Shown one piece after another: positions 26,136-34,671 of a stretch of DNA of 64,000 nt (its first letter is position 1; the number at the start of each line of letters is the position of its first letter). The notes under the pieces are model-generated. The model did no database searches. It was not told where the DNA came from and saw nothing but the letters and a program-made list of their open reading frames with translations. Source of the DNA: Scatocola faecipullorum (GTDB lineage: Bacteria; Pseudomonadota; Alphaproteobacteria; RF32; CAG-239); assembly GCA_018714685.1 (NCBI GenBank), contig DVNC01000029.1, positions 1 to 64,000 of the forward strand, read 5' to 3'. Both the position numbers and the translations under genes were made by a program.

Positions 26136-27131
26136 TTAAAATCCTTCTTCTTTGTAAGGACGGTTCATCAGCTCTTCCATGGCCGCTTTGAGCGGAAAGT
26201 TTTCAAACAGGACTTTGTTGACCATTTCGCAAATCGGCATTTCAACCCCCAGCTTGCGTGCCAGTTTCAACACGGCTTTGGCGGTGTGCAGGCCTTCGAC
26301 GGTCCGGGTGTTTTCCGCAATTACTTTTTGCGCTTCTCCGCAGGTGCCGACGGCATAACCGAAACTGAAATTGCGCGATTGAGAACAATTGGCCGTTAAA
26401 ACCAAATCACCCAGTCCGCTCATGCCCATCATTGTGGTCGGCAGGCCGCCCAAAGCTTTGGACAACCGGCCCATTTCATTCAGTCCCCGGGTAATCAGTG
26501 CGGCCCGGGCACCGTCGCCGAAAGCGGCCCCTTCAATCACGCCCGAGGCAATTGCAATTACGTTTTTAACGCTCCCGCCGATTTGCGGAGAAATCATATC
26601 TGCTGTCGTATAGGGACGAAAATAAGGCGTTGCCAGCAGTTCGGTCAATTTGGCCGCGATTCCCGGTCTGTCGCAGGCAATCGTGACGCAGGCCAGTTTC
26701 TGCCGGGCAATATCAATGGCAAAACCCGGCCCCGATAACACGGCAATCACTGCCGCAGGCACTTCTTCCCGCGCAACTTCCGACAGCATTTTGCCGCTGT
26801 TTTCCTCGATTCCTTTGGCACAGAGGACAATAACGCCGTTTTCTTTGACAAACGGTTTCATCGCCTGAAGCACGCTTCTGGTCGATTGGGCCGAAGTCGT
26901 CAGTAAAACCGTATCGGTAAAATCAAAAACGTCCGACAGGGAAGATGTTGCCCGAATGGCATCGGGCAAAGGGATATTCGGCAGATATTTGGAATTAAGA
27001 TGTCTCAGGTTAATATCATCGGAAATTTCCTGATTTCGAGCCCAGCAAAGAACGCTGCAGCCGGCGCGCGCCGCCGTCAGGGCCAATGCCGTTCCGAAAA
27101 TTCCTGTTCCGATGATACCGATTCTTTTCAT
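26136..27131 (-). CDS. gpsA: Glycerol-3-phosphate dehydrogenase [NAD(P)+]
   Basis: Makes sn-glycerol-3-phosphate for phospholipids. 331 residues from the ATG at 27131 (MKRIGIIGTGIFGTALALTA); a longer frame to 27350 lacks homology and a ribosome site. The Rossmann motif GTGIFGTA, GSVKNVIAIASGV with the catalytic Lys, and GLGDLVLT are intact. Confidence 0.94.
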   Translation of the reverse strand: MKRIGIIGTGIFGTALALTAARAGCSVLCWARNQEISDDINLRHLNSKYLPNIPLPDAIRATSSLSDVFDFTDTVLLTTSAQSTRSVLQAMKPFVKENGVIVLCAKGIEENSGKMLSEVAREEVPAAVIAVLSGPGFAIDIARQKLACVTIACDRPGIAAKLTELLATPYFRPYTTADMISPQIGGSVKNVIAIASGVIEGAAFGDGARAALITRGLNEMGRLSKALGGLPTTMMGMSGLGDLVLTANCSQSRNFSFGYAVGTCGEAQKVIAENTRTVEGLHTAKAVLKLARKLGVEMPICEMVNKVLFENFPLKAAMEELMNRPYKEEGF

Positions 27132-27218
27132 CTCTTTCCCCCGTTGCCGCTGTTGTCTCCTGACGTTGATTTTATACGCCGCCGGCTTAAATACAAGCAA
27201 ATATTTTATATGAAATAT

Positions 27219-27247
27219 AAAACCGCCGCGGTTGGGCGGCGGTTTTA
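27219..27247 (-). terminator. Terminator of LonB-type gene
   Basis: AAAACCGCCGC-CCAACC-GCGGCGGTTTT hairpin, followed by AT-rich sequence. Confidence 0.8.
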
Positions 27248-27267
27248 TGCTTAAAGCAAAACGAAAT

Positions 27268-29703
27268 TTATTTGCCCAGACAGCCGTGGGTCTCTCTGGC
27301 ATAACGAACATAACATTTGTAATAATGTTCCAACCCTTTCTGAACCGCATAATTGACGGTTCCTTTGGGATATTCGCCGTTCTTGTTCGGCTTGCCCGCC
27401 GGCATGCCGGTCAGAATTTCAATACCGTCGTCAACCGTATCGACCGCCCAGATATGAAACTGTCCTTCCTCAACGGCCTGCAGAACGTCTTCCCGCAGCA
27501 TCAGAGAGCTGACATTGGTTCGCGGAATAATAACGCCTTGGTCCCCGGTCAGGCCGCGATGTTTGCACACGTCAAAGAAACCTTCGATTTTTTCATTGGC
27601 GCCGCCGATCGGCTGAATCTCGCCAAACTGGTTAATCGAACCGGTTACGGCAATATTCTGCTTAATCGGAATATTGGAAATGGCCGACAACAGGCAGTAA
27701 TATTCGGTTGAGGAAGCGCTGTCGCCGTCAACGCCGCCGTAAGACTGTTCAAAAACAATCGAAGCCGACAAAGACAACGGCGATTCTTTGGCAAACCGGT
27801 TGGCAATCAGAGACGATAAAATTAACACGCCTTTGGTATGAATCGGACCGCTCATCTGAATTTCCCGCTCAATGTCGATGAATTCGCCTTTGCCCATCCG
27901 TACCTGGGTAGTAATGCGCGAGGGCTTGCCGAAAGAATTGCGCGAAAAGTTATAAACGACCAGGCCGTTAATCTGACCGACTTTGGCACCTTCCACGTCA
28001 ATCAGAATAGTTCCTTTGTCAATCTGTTCCAGCATGGCCTGCTTAATGCGGTCACTGCGGTAAATTTGTTCGGAAATAGCCTGCTCAATGTGATTTTTGC
28101 CGATCTGATTGGCTTTTGATTTGCGGGCCCAGAAATCGGCCTCCCGCAGCAAATCGCCGATGGATGCGATATGCGCGGTCAGCTTTTCGGAATCTTCGGC
28201 CAGCCGCGAAGAATATTCAATAACTTTGGCGACGGCCTGTTTGTTGAGTGAACGGATTTTTTTCTTTTTGGAAAGTGAACCGATTAATTTGGCATATTCA
28301 ACCTCGTTTTCAAAGGTTCTGTCCATCAGCACGCCGAAGTCGGCTTCAACTTTGAAATAATCGCAGAAATCCGGGTCACGCTCTGTCAGCATTTCATAAA
28401 GTTCTTCGTCGCCGGTCAGAATAACCTTGATGTCCAGCGGAATAGGGCAGGGATCGAGCGAAATCGTGGTAAAGCAGGTTTCGTCGCTCGGGGTTTCAAT
28501 TTTTACCGTTTTGGAGGCCAAAGCGCGTTTCAGAGAATCCCAGGAATAAGGCTGCAACAGAAGCTTACGGGCATCCATTAACAGAAAGCCGCCGTTGGCG
28601 CGATGCAGGGCGCCGGCCTTAATCAGAGTAAAGTCGGTGACCAAAGCGCCGTATTGTTGGATTCGTTCCACGCGGCCGACCAGATTGGCCTGGGTCGGGT
28701 GGTCAAGCAGAACGATCGGCGCACCGGCATCTTTTTCGTTTTTGACAATTACATTGACTTTCAGTTTGGAGAACTTGTCGTCTTCAGACTTGTTCATCCG
28801 ATTCAGCAAAGCCGACAACGGATCGCCTTCTTCGGAAGCGGCCGGCTGTTCGGAAGCGGGCAGAAAATCGTCAATATTGTCGATAATGTGTTTTTGAATG
28901 TTTTTAAGAAATTCAACCGCTCCTTTATGGCTTTTGTGCTTATGGCGCAAAGCGTCGATCGGATTTTTTACCGCCGCTTTAATGAACTTCTCACGCAGCT
29001 GCTGGGATTCTTTGCGCTGTTTGTCTTCCCAGCTCGGCAGATCCTGCGCGGTGTTTTCGATTTCCTCCTGCATATAGTTAAGGTCTTCAATCAGCGACTT
29101 CTTTTCTTCTTCGGGAAGTTCGTCGAAAGCGTCCGGACTCAAAACTTCGCCGTTCTTAACCGGGGCAACCACAAGGCCGACCGGCATATGCAGCAGAGAA
29201 ACGCTTTTGCCTTTGGCCTTTTTCTGCAACAGGCGGATATATTCTTCTTTTTTCTGCTTGTATTTTTCCTTAATAATGGTTTCGGCCGCTTTATATTCAT
29301 CGCTGTCAAGGATGGCGTTGATTGAAGTGCTCAGTTCTTCAATCAGTTTGTCGATGTCTTTGGCAAATTCGCTCGCTTCTCCGGCAGGAAAATTAATTGC
29401 AATCGGTTTATAGGGTTCTTCAAAATTGTAAACATAAGCCCAGTCGTCCGGAGTTGGGCGGCTTTTGGCCTCTTTTTCGAGAATACGCTTGACCAGACTT
29501 GTCTTTCCGGTGCCTTCCGGCCCCAGACAGAACAGATTATATCCTTTAGACTTGATGTTAATGCCCAGCTCTACGGCGCTGATAGCACGATCCTGTCCGA
29601 GAGCCGACAGGCGTTCTTCAAGGTCTGCGGTACTGGTAAAGTCAAATTTTTTAGGGTCGCATACCCGGTAAAGCTCTTCTCTTTTTAATTTGGAGATTGT
29701 CAT
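27268..29703 (-). CDS. LonB-type ATP-dependent protease
   Basis: 811 residues from the ATG at 29703. AGGGA lies upstream of it; a 7-residue extension to 29724 lacks a site. The AAA region has Walker A GPEGTGKTS and GALHRANGGFLLMDARKLL. A helical insertion with a Lys/Glu-rich coiled coil follows Walker A. The C-terminal Lon protease domain keeps the Ser of GDSASSTEYY and the Lys of GANEKIEGFF, so it is a Ser-Lys protease. This AAA_32 plus Lon_C layout differs from LonA, which lacks the long insertion. Confidence 0.9.
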   Translation of the reverse strand: MTISKLKREELYRVCDPKKFDFTSTADLEERLSALGQDRAISAVELGINIKSKGYNLFCLGPEGTGKTSLVKRILEKEAKSRPTPDDWAYVYNFEEPYKPIAINFPAGEASEFAKDIDKLIEELSTSINAILDSDEYKAAETIIKEKYKQKKEEYIRLLQKKAKGKSVSLLHMPVGLVVAPVKNGEVLSPDAFDELPEEEKKSLIEDLNYMQEEIENTAQDLPSWEDKQRKESQQLREKFIKAAVKNPIDALRHKHKSHKGAVEFLKNIQKHIIDNIDDFLPASEQPAASEEGDPLSALLNRMNKSEDDKFSKLKVNVIVKNEKDAGAPIVLLDHPTQANLVGRVERIQQYGALVTDFTLIKAGALHRANGGFLLMDARKLLLQPYSWDSLKRALASKTVKIETPSDETCFTTISLDPCPIPLDIKVILTGDEELYEMLTERDPDFCDYFKVEADFGVLMDRTFENEVEYAKLIGSLSKKKKIRSLNKQAVAKVIEYSSRLAEDSEKLTAHIASIGDLLREADFWARKSKANQIGKNHIEQAISEQIYRSDRIKQAMLEQIDKGTILIDVEGAKVGQINGLVVYNFSRNSFGKPSRITTQVRMGKGEFIDIEREIQMSGPIHTKGVLILSSLIANRFAKESPLSLSASIVFEQSYGGVDGDSASSTEYYCLLSAISNIPIKQNIAVTGSINQFGEIQPIGGANEKIEGFFDVCKHRGLTGDQGVIIPRTNVSSLMLREDVLQAVEEGQFHIWAVDTVDDGIEILTGMPAGKPNKNGEYPKGTVNYAVQKGLEHYYKCYVRYARETHGCLGK

Positions 29704-29786
29704 CTTGAAAAAATCCCTATACATGTAAATTTATGATGCTATGGTTGAATATAATAATGAAAAAACTAATTTAGCGTAAAGATTTT

Positions 29787-31274
29787 ATGATTAAGCTCGA
29801 ATATGTCGTATTTTTTTTGCTCTTTGCCGGTTCTGGTGCTTACGTCTGGCATTTTTTCCGCCGTCTCAGGCGTGACCATTTTTCCAAGCTTGTCGAACGG
29901 GCGTTTCTGCGCCGGCAGGCTTCCGGCGGTGAAAATGCTTTTTTCTGCGAGCCGTTGCTGCGACGCATTGTTGTTTTGCTGCTTCGCGATGGAAAAAAAG
30001 CCCTCCGTCCGCTGCTTGCTCTGACGCTTGGCCGTCACACGCCGGCCGAAAAATATCTGCGTTCCCGCGGCCGTGAGCTGGAGGCATTGCTGCTTCGGGC
30101 GCATGTTTCGCCGCAACGGGCACTGCCGGGGTTAAAAAAATATGTAAGAAAAAATCCGCAAAACCGGTTTGCCCTGGCCGCATTGGCTGAATTATGCTTT
30201 GTTGCCGGCGATGCCGGACATGGCCAGGCCGCTCTGGATAATATCAGTTTGAAACGCGCTCCGCGTTATGTGCTGGGAATTTACTGGTATTATCAAACCT
30301 CGTTTTATCTTCGCGAAGGGGATATGCTGGCCGCATCGCAGGCCTGTGTAAGGGCTGAAAAATATTTTCTCCGCGAAAAGGCTTTTTATGCCGCGGCCCG
30401 CTGCCGTTTGCTGATGGGAACCGTTTACCGTGTCTGTTTTGTGGAAGATGTGGCTTCTTTTATGTTTCGCGGGGCGCTTAAAATCTTTGAGCAGCTGCAT
30501 TGTCCGCAAGGCCGGGCGGCAGCTTTCGGCAACCTCGGCATGCTCAACGCGTTGACGGAACATTTTGGCGAGGCGCAGGGATATTTTGAACAGGCCCGGG
30601 AATTATATGACGGTATAAATGCCGTCCGCGGTCGGGCGGAAATAGATAACCAGCTTGGCCTTCTGGAAATCTTGCGCCGGAATTTTTCCCGTGCGGAAAA
30701 ATATCTTCAAACTGCCGCTCAAGGACATGAACAGGCAGATTCTCTGCCCGGATTGGCTCTGAATGCCGAACTGTTCAGCTACTTGGAAGCCGCCCGAAAC
30801 CGCCATGTCCTTTCCCGCCGCTATGCCGAAAAAGCCGAAGAACTTTACCGGCGGATAGGCAATGAATCAGCCCGTCTCGAAAGCCTGTATCTTCAGGCAG
30901 AGGCCTGGTATGCCGGTAAAAAAGATAAAAAAGCCGAAACGGTTCTGCGCCGGATAATTCAAGAAGCCGGCGGTCATTCGACCAGTTTTCACATAGCCAA
31001 TGCTTACAGCCTGCTGGGTTTGGTTTTTATGCGTCGGGGTGAACTGCAGCGGGCTAAAGGGCTGTTTCAGCAGTCGCTGGAGCAGGAACAGAAAAACGAT
31101 CGCTGGAGCGGACAGGCCTGCGACTATGCCAATATCGGTTTGCTGGAACTGCGCTGCGGCCGAAAGGAACAGGCCAAAACCCATTTGAATGCCGCGCTTG
31201 AACTGGCCTTAAATCTGGACAATCGGGAAATGGCCGATTTTCTGAAACGGGAATTGGAAAAACTAAAAGCTTAA
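29787..31274 (+). CDS. Membrane-anchored TPR protein
   Basis: 495 residues. One N-terminal membrane segment (LEYVVFFLLFAGSGAYVWHFF), then a basic stretch and at least six TPR-like repeats, clearest at GRAAAFGNLGMLNALTEHFG, QLGLLEILRRNFSRAEKYLQ and AYSLLGLVFMRRGELQRAKG. A scaffold at the inner membrane facing the cytoplasm is likely; partner unknown. Overlaps the next gene tail to tail by 12 bases. Confidence 0.8.
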   Translation: MIKLEYVVFFLLFAGSGAYVWHFFRRLRRDHFSKLVERAFLRRQASGGENAFFCEPLLRRIVVLLLRDGKKALRPLLALTLGRHTPAEKYLRSRGRELEALLLRAHVSPQRALPGLKKYVRKNPQNRFALAALAELCFVAGDAGHGQAALDNISLKRAPRYVLGIYWYYQTSFYLREGDMLAASQACVRAEKYFLREKAFYAAARCRLLMGTVYRVCFVEDVASFMFRGALKIFEQLHCPQGRAAAFGNLGMLNALTEHFGEAQGYFEQARELYDGINAVRGRAEIDNQLGLLEILRRNFSRAEKYLQTAAQGHEQADSLPGLALNAELFSYLEAARNRHVLSRRYAEKAEELYRRIGNESARLESLYLQAEAWYAGKKDKKAETVLRRIIQEAGGHSTSFHIANAYSLLGLVFMRRGELQRAKGLFQQSLEQEQKNDRWSGQACDYANIGLLELRCGRKEQAKTHLNAALELALNLDNREMADFLKRELEKLKA

Positions 31275-32177
31275 TTCAACCAGCAGCGGATGCCGGGCAT
31301 TGCCGTCTTTGTTCAGCAAAGAAACGTCTTTGACGCCGAAGTTCTTATAAGCCAAAACATTCAGGCTCGGCACTCCGAAAGGGTTAAACCAACAGGAACC
31401 GTTGCTCAGGATAACGCGGTTTTTGACTTCCAGACTGGTTTTGTTCAAAAACTTTTTGAAAGTATCGGACCAGGCCGGAATGCCGAACTCTCCGATAATG
31501 ATAACCGGATTGTCCTGAGCGGTAACAAATTCGGCCAGATTGTGATAAACCGTTTTTTCATCCCGATGTGACAGGCCTGACAGATCAATGTTAATCAAGA
31601 CCAAAGGCTGCTCTTCGGCAATAAAACTCATGTAAGAAGCCGTAAAACGCGGGGACAGGCGAAGCTTGCCCGATTTAAGCGGCATGTGGCGGCTGACCAT
31701 AAAACTGTTTTTCCAGTCGTTGTCTTCGTTAAACAGATAATATCCGGGATAATTGCTCAAATCAAACCCCGGCAGCCGGGAACGGTTGACCGCAATAACG
31801 TCAGCGCGTTCCGCCCGGGCCTGCTGTAATAAGGCTTCGCCGTTTCGGGTGTGGTTTTGATAAAGGATGACTAAACGCTGCTGCCCGTCGTTTTCGATGT
31901 TTTTAAATAAATTGGCGCTGGAGGCAATCGACATGTAGTTGACCACAATCAGCAGGCAGGCAAACAGGGCTTGAATAAAAAACCGGTTGGCCAGCGCATA
32001 GAAAAAGACGAACAGCAGATATATATATATCTGAAACTGCCATTGGTTGATAAAAGCGCTGAACCCCGAACTGCGGTCAAACAAAGCCAGAAAAGAGGTA
32101 ATGCTGATGATGCCGAGCGAGGTGTTAAGCAGGAAATTTATTCTTGCATGCTTTTTTTTCTGACTGAGGTAACCCAT
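31263..32177 (-). CDS. Membrane protein with degenerate EEP (endonuclease/exonuclease/phosphatase) domain
   Basis: 304 residues. Three N-terminal hydrophobic segments (to about residue 90), then an EEP-like domain. PVIIIGEFGIPAWSDTFKK occupies the GDFN position and NARHPLLVELSF the SDHxPV position. Asp/Asn and Asp/His catalytic pairs are replaced, so hydrolase activity is doubtful. The layout resembles YafD-like membrane EEP proteins. Role unknown. Confidence 0.6.
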   Translation of the reverse strand: MGYLSQKKKHARINFLLNTSLGIISITSFLALFDRSSGFSAFINQWQFQIYIYLLFVFFYALANRFFIQALFACLLIVVNYMSIASSANLFKNIENDGQQRLVILYQNHTRNGEALLQQARAERADVIAVNRSRLPGFDLSNYPGYYLFNEDNDWKNSFMVSRHMPLKSGKLRLSPRFTASYMSFIAEEQPLVLINIDLSGLSHRDEKTVYHNLAEFVTAQDNPVIIIGEFGIPAWSDTFKKFLNKTSLEVKNRVILSNGSCWFNPFGVPSLNVLAYKNFGVKDVSLLNKDGNARHPLLVELSF

Positions 32178-32298
32178 TATTAAACTATTTCTGCTAAAGA
32201 TTTTTTAATTGTTTTTTGGCAAATATCAAACGATAATAGCCTTTAGATTGACACATTCTAACATTAAAATCTAATTTGTAAATGGTGCCGTTGAAAAT

Positions 32299-33666
32299 AT
32301 GTATGAACAGATAATAACTATGCTCTCCGCAACGGATTATATGAGTATTGTCGCCAATGACATTAATGCCCTGGCCGGAATGTTTGAGCGTTATCTGTCC
32401 GGCGCCGACAATCTTCGGATTGTCTCTATCATACTGATGCTGCTGGCTTTTATCCTTTTCTTATTTTTGATTATCATCTTATATGTCAAATCGATTATTT
32501 CTTTTTTGAAAAGCGAGAACAAAAAGACTCCCGCGCCCTATGAAACCGTTTCCGAAGAAGATGAAGCAGCTGCCGCGCTTGACGATGAACTTGAACTGGA
32601 GCGCGAATTGGAAAGGGAGCTTGAACGCGAGCTTGAGCTTTCCCGCGCCGCCAAATTCCGCAGCGATGCCGAAGAGCAAAAACAGCGGGAACAGGAACAG
32701 CAGGAAAAAGAAAAAATGCCGCCCGAACCCCGGGTCGCAGCTGCGAAAGAAAACAATAAAAACAACATGCTTGATCTGGACTGGAAAAAGGGCAAGCGCC
32801 CTGAGGTCGATGCTGCCGTTCCGCCGATAGATCCCGCCGCTCTGCAATACAAACAAAGCCGCAAGTCTCTTGAAGATTTAATCGGACTGATTATTGATAT
32901 GATCGGCCGCGGCGTCGATGAACTTAAAATTGCCCAAACCATCATGTTCCGCAATCAGGGAGAAAATTCGGAAGAAGATATTATCCAGACGGTTGAAGCC
33001 ATAAAGGAATTTGTCGCGCTCTGTGTCAGCGGCAAATTTAAAGGGCTTTCCGCGGAAAAAAATCTGCCGGCCGAAGATGAAGCGCTTTTTCATTTGGCAA
33101 AAGGCGATGCCTCGCTGGCGCTGGCTTTGCTGGAAGCGCTGATGGATAAAAACATTGAGTATTCGGCAGCTTTGCCCGTCGGCGACAAAAGAGACGCCCT
33201 TTTTGCCGAAACCTCTGGCTATGCCTCTGTTTTCGGAACTCTGGCCGCCATGTCCGATCCGCATCTGGCAACCGGTTCTTTTGAATTGGCGGTGGAGTTG
33301 TCTCCGCAGAATGTTAATGCCTGGAGTCGGCTGGCCGATATGTATCACCTTCTGGAATCTCATCAAAAAGCCATGTGGGCTTATCAGCAGGTTTTGGAGA
33401 TGGCAGACGAAGAATTGAGCCCGCAGCAGATTGCCAATGCCAATAAAATCCTCTCACAATATTACTATGCGCAGGGAAACAGCCTGCAGGCCGCCAAACT
33501 TTATAATCAAAGCAAGCAGTTTTATGATTCGATCGGCATTAACCGCCGCTTGGATAAAAAAGAAATCGAAATCATCGAAATTATCGAATCCCGCCAGCAA
33601 AATGATCTGGAAACGACGATTGCCCGCCTGCTTTCCGGCAACTCAACGCGAAACGGATATGCCTGA
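32299..33666 (+). CDS. Membrane protein with coiled coil and TPR-like repeats
   Basis: 455 residues. A single membrane segment near residues 42-70 (IVSIILMLLAFILFLFLIIILYV). Next come an acidic coiled coil with a repeated ELER unit (about 95-115) and a Lys/Glu/Gln-rich linker. A C-terminal helical region follows with TPR-like pairs (ATGSFELAVELSPQNVNAWS, QKAMWAYQQVLEMADEE). Function unknown. Ends at a shared bidirectional terminator. Confidence 0.75.
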   Translation: MYEQIITMLSATDYMSIVANDINALAGMFERYLSGADNLRIVSIILMLLAFILFLFLIIILYVKSIISFLKSENKKTPAPYETVSEEDEAAAALDDELELERELERELERELELSRAAKFRSDAEEQKQREQEQQEKEKMPPEPRVAAAKENNKNNMLDLDWKKGKRPEVDAAVPPIDPAALQYKQSRKSLEDLIGLIIDMIGRGVDELKIAQTIMFRNQGENSEEDIIQTVEAIKEFVALCVSGKFKGLSAEKNLPAEDEALFHLAKGDASLALALLEALMDKNIEYSAALPVGDKRDALFAETSGYASVFGTLAAMSDPHLATGSFELAVELSPQNVNAWSRLADMYHLLESHQKAMWAYQQVLEMADEELSPQQIANANKILSQYYYAQGNSLQAAKLYNQSKQFYDSIGINRRLDKKEIEIIEIIESRQQNDLETTIARLLSGNSTRNGYA

Positions 33667-33670
33667 TTTT

Positions 33671-33703
33671 AACAAAGCCCCGGATTTCCGGGGCTTTGTT
33701 TTA
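33671..33703. terminator. Bidirectional terminator
   Basis: AACAAAGCCCCGG-ATTT-CCGGGGCTTTGTT, perfect 13-bp arms, between two convergent genes. Confidence 0.92.
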
Positions 33704-33705
33704 GA

Positions 33706-34530
33706 TCAGCTTCTTTGCTGCGGGTGCTTTTCTCCCAGCAGGTGCAGCGAAAGATTTCTTTTCGGAGCGGCGCTCTTGCCGTTAAGAACTTTCTGTTTTG
33801 CCGCTTTTTTCTTAATTGCCTTTTGTTGCTTCGGGTCTTTGCGGCCGGTTTTCTCCAGCAGAATTTTTGCCACTTTCTTTTCGTCGGCAGCCTGCGCCAC
33901 CTGTTGCAGGTTCAGCCCTTCGACAGCTTTGATACCGCTGACTTTGCGAATGTTGTTGATACCGCGCAGAACCTGAATATAGCGCCCCTCGGTAAATTGG
34001 CCGTTTTTAATTTTTAACCCTTTGGCCAAATCCTGCTTAATGATGTTTTCCATGCCTTGGGCATCCAGTGTCGGGTTAAGCATATTCCGATTGACCGTTT
34101 CCTTTTGCAGTCCTTTCAGTCCGGCTTCCTGTGCCGTTTTGTTGGCCATTGCCAAAGCCTCCAGCTTGCCGGCGTCATTTTGCATTTTAATCTGATGCAG
34201 TGTCTGCTGCTGTTTGAAAATTCTTTTTTCGTCTTCATTCAGGGCATTAAACAGAGAATTGGCTTCCTGCAGACTTTGCGAAGGAACGAAAACGGAATCG
34301 TTTTCATCCTCTTCGTCTTCGTCAAAGACATCTTTTATTTTTTTGCGGATTTTCTTTAAACCGGCGGGAAGGTCTGCCGGTGTCAGCGGATTGCTTTTCT
34401 GAAGGCCGTTTTTCTTTTTGGCGTCATAAAGAACCGCCTCTTTGGTGTTTACCTTCAGAGAAAGTTTCTCGCTGCTGCCAAACCCTGGTTTCTTCCATTC
34501 AATATTAGGATTAGAAGAATTGTCTTCCAT
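33706..34530 (-). CDS. Charged protein of unknown function (274 aa)
   Basis: Start at 34530, with GGAG 6 bases upstream. Hydrophilic and without membrane segments. An acidic patch (DVFDEDEEDENDSVF) near residue 75, a Gln/Asn/Lys-rich middle and a basic tail (KDPKQQKAIKKKAAKQK). No family is recognised. Convergent with the coiled-coil protein and downstream of the PAS protein. Confidence 0.7.
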   Translation of the reverse strand: MEDNSSNPNIEWKKPGFGSSEKLSLKVNTKEAVLYDAKKKNGLQKSNPLTPADLPAGLKKIRKKIKDVFDEDEEDENDSVFVPSQSLQEANSLFNALNEDEKRIFKQQQTLHQIKMQNDAGKLEALAMANKTAQEAGLKGLQKETVNRNMLNPTLDAQGMENIIKQDLAKGLKIKNGQFTEGRYIQVLRGINNIRKVSGIKAVEGLNLQQVAQAADEKKVAKILLEKTGRKDPKQQKAIKKKAAKQKVLNGKSAAPKRNLSLHLLGEKHPQQRS

Positions 34531-34671
34531 TTTCTGCTCCATAATAAATATCGTGTTTCTAACGAACTCTTACACTGTGCCATAAAATCGCCGTTTTGTC
34601 AATTATTGTCGGTAATTTTACGGAAAATCAGGGATTTTCTAGCGATTTATGATTTTGTCTAGTAAATGTAA

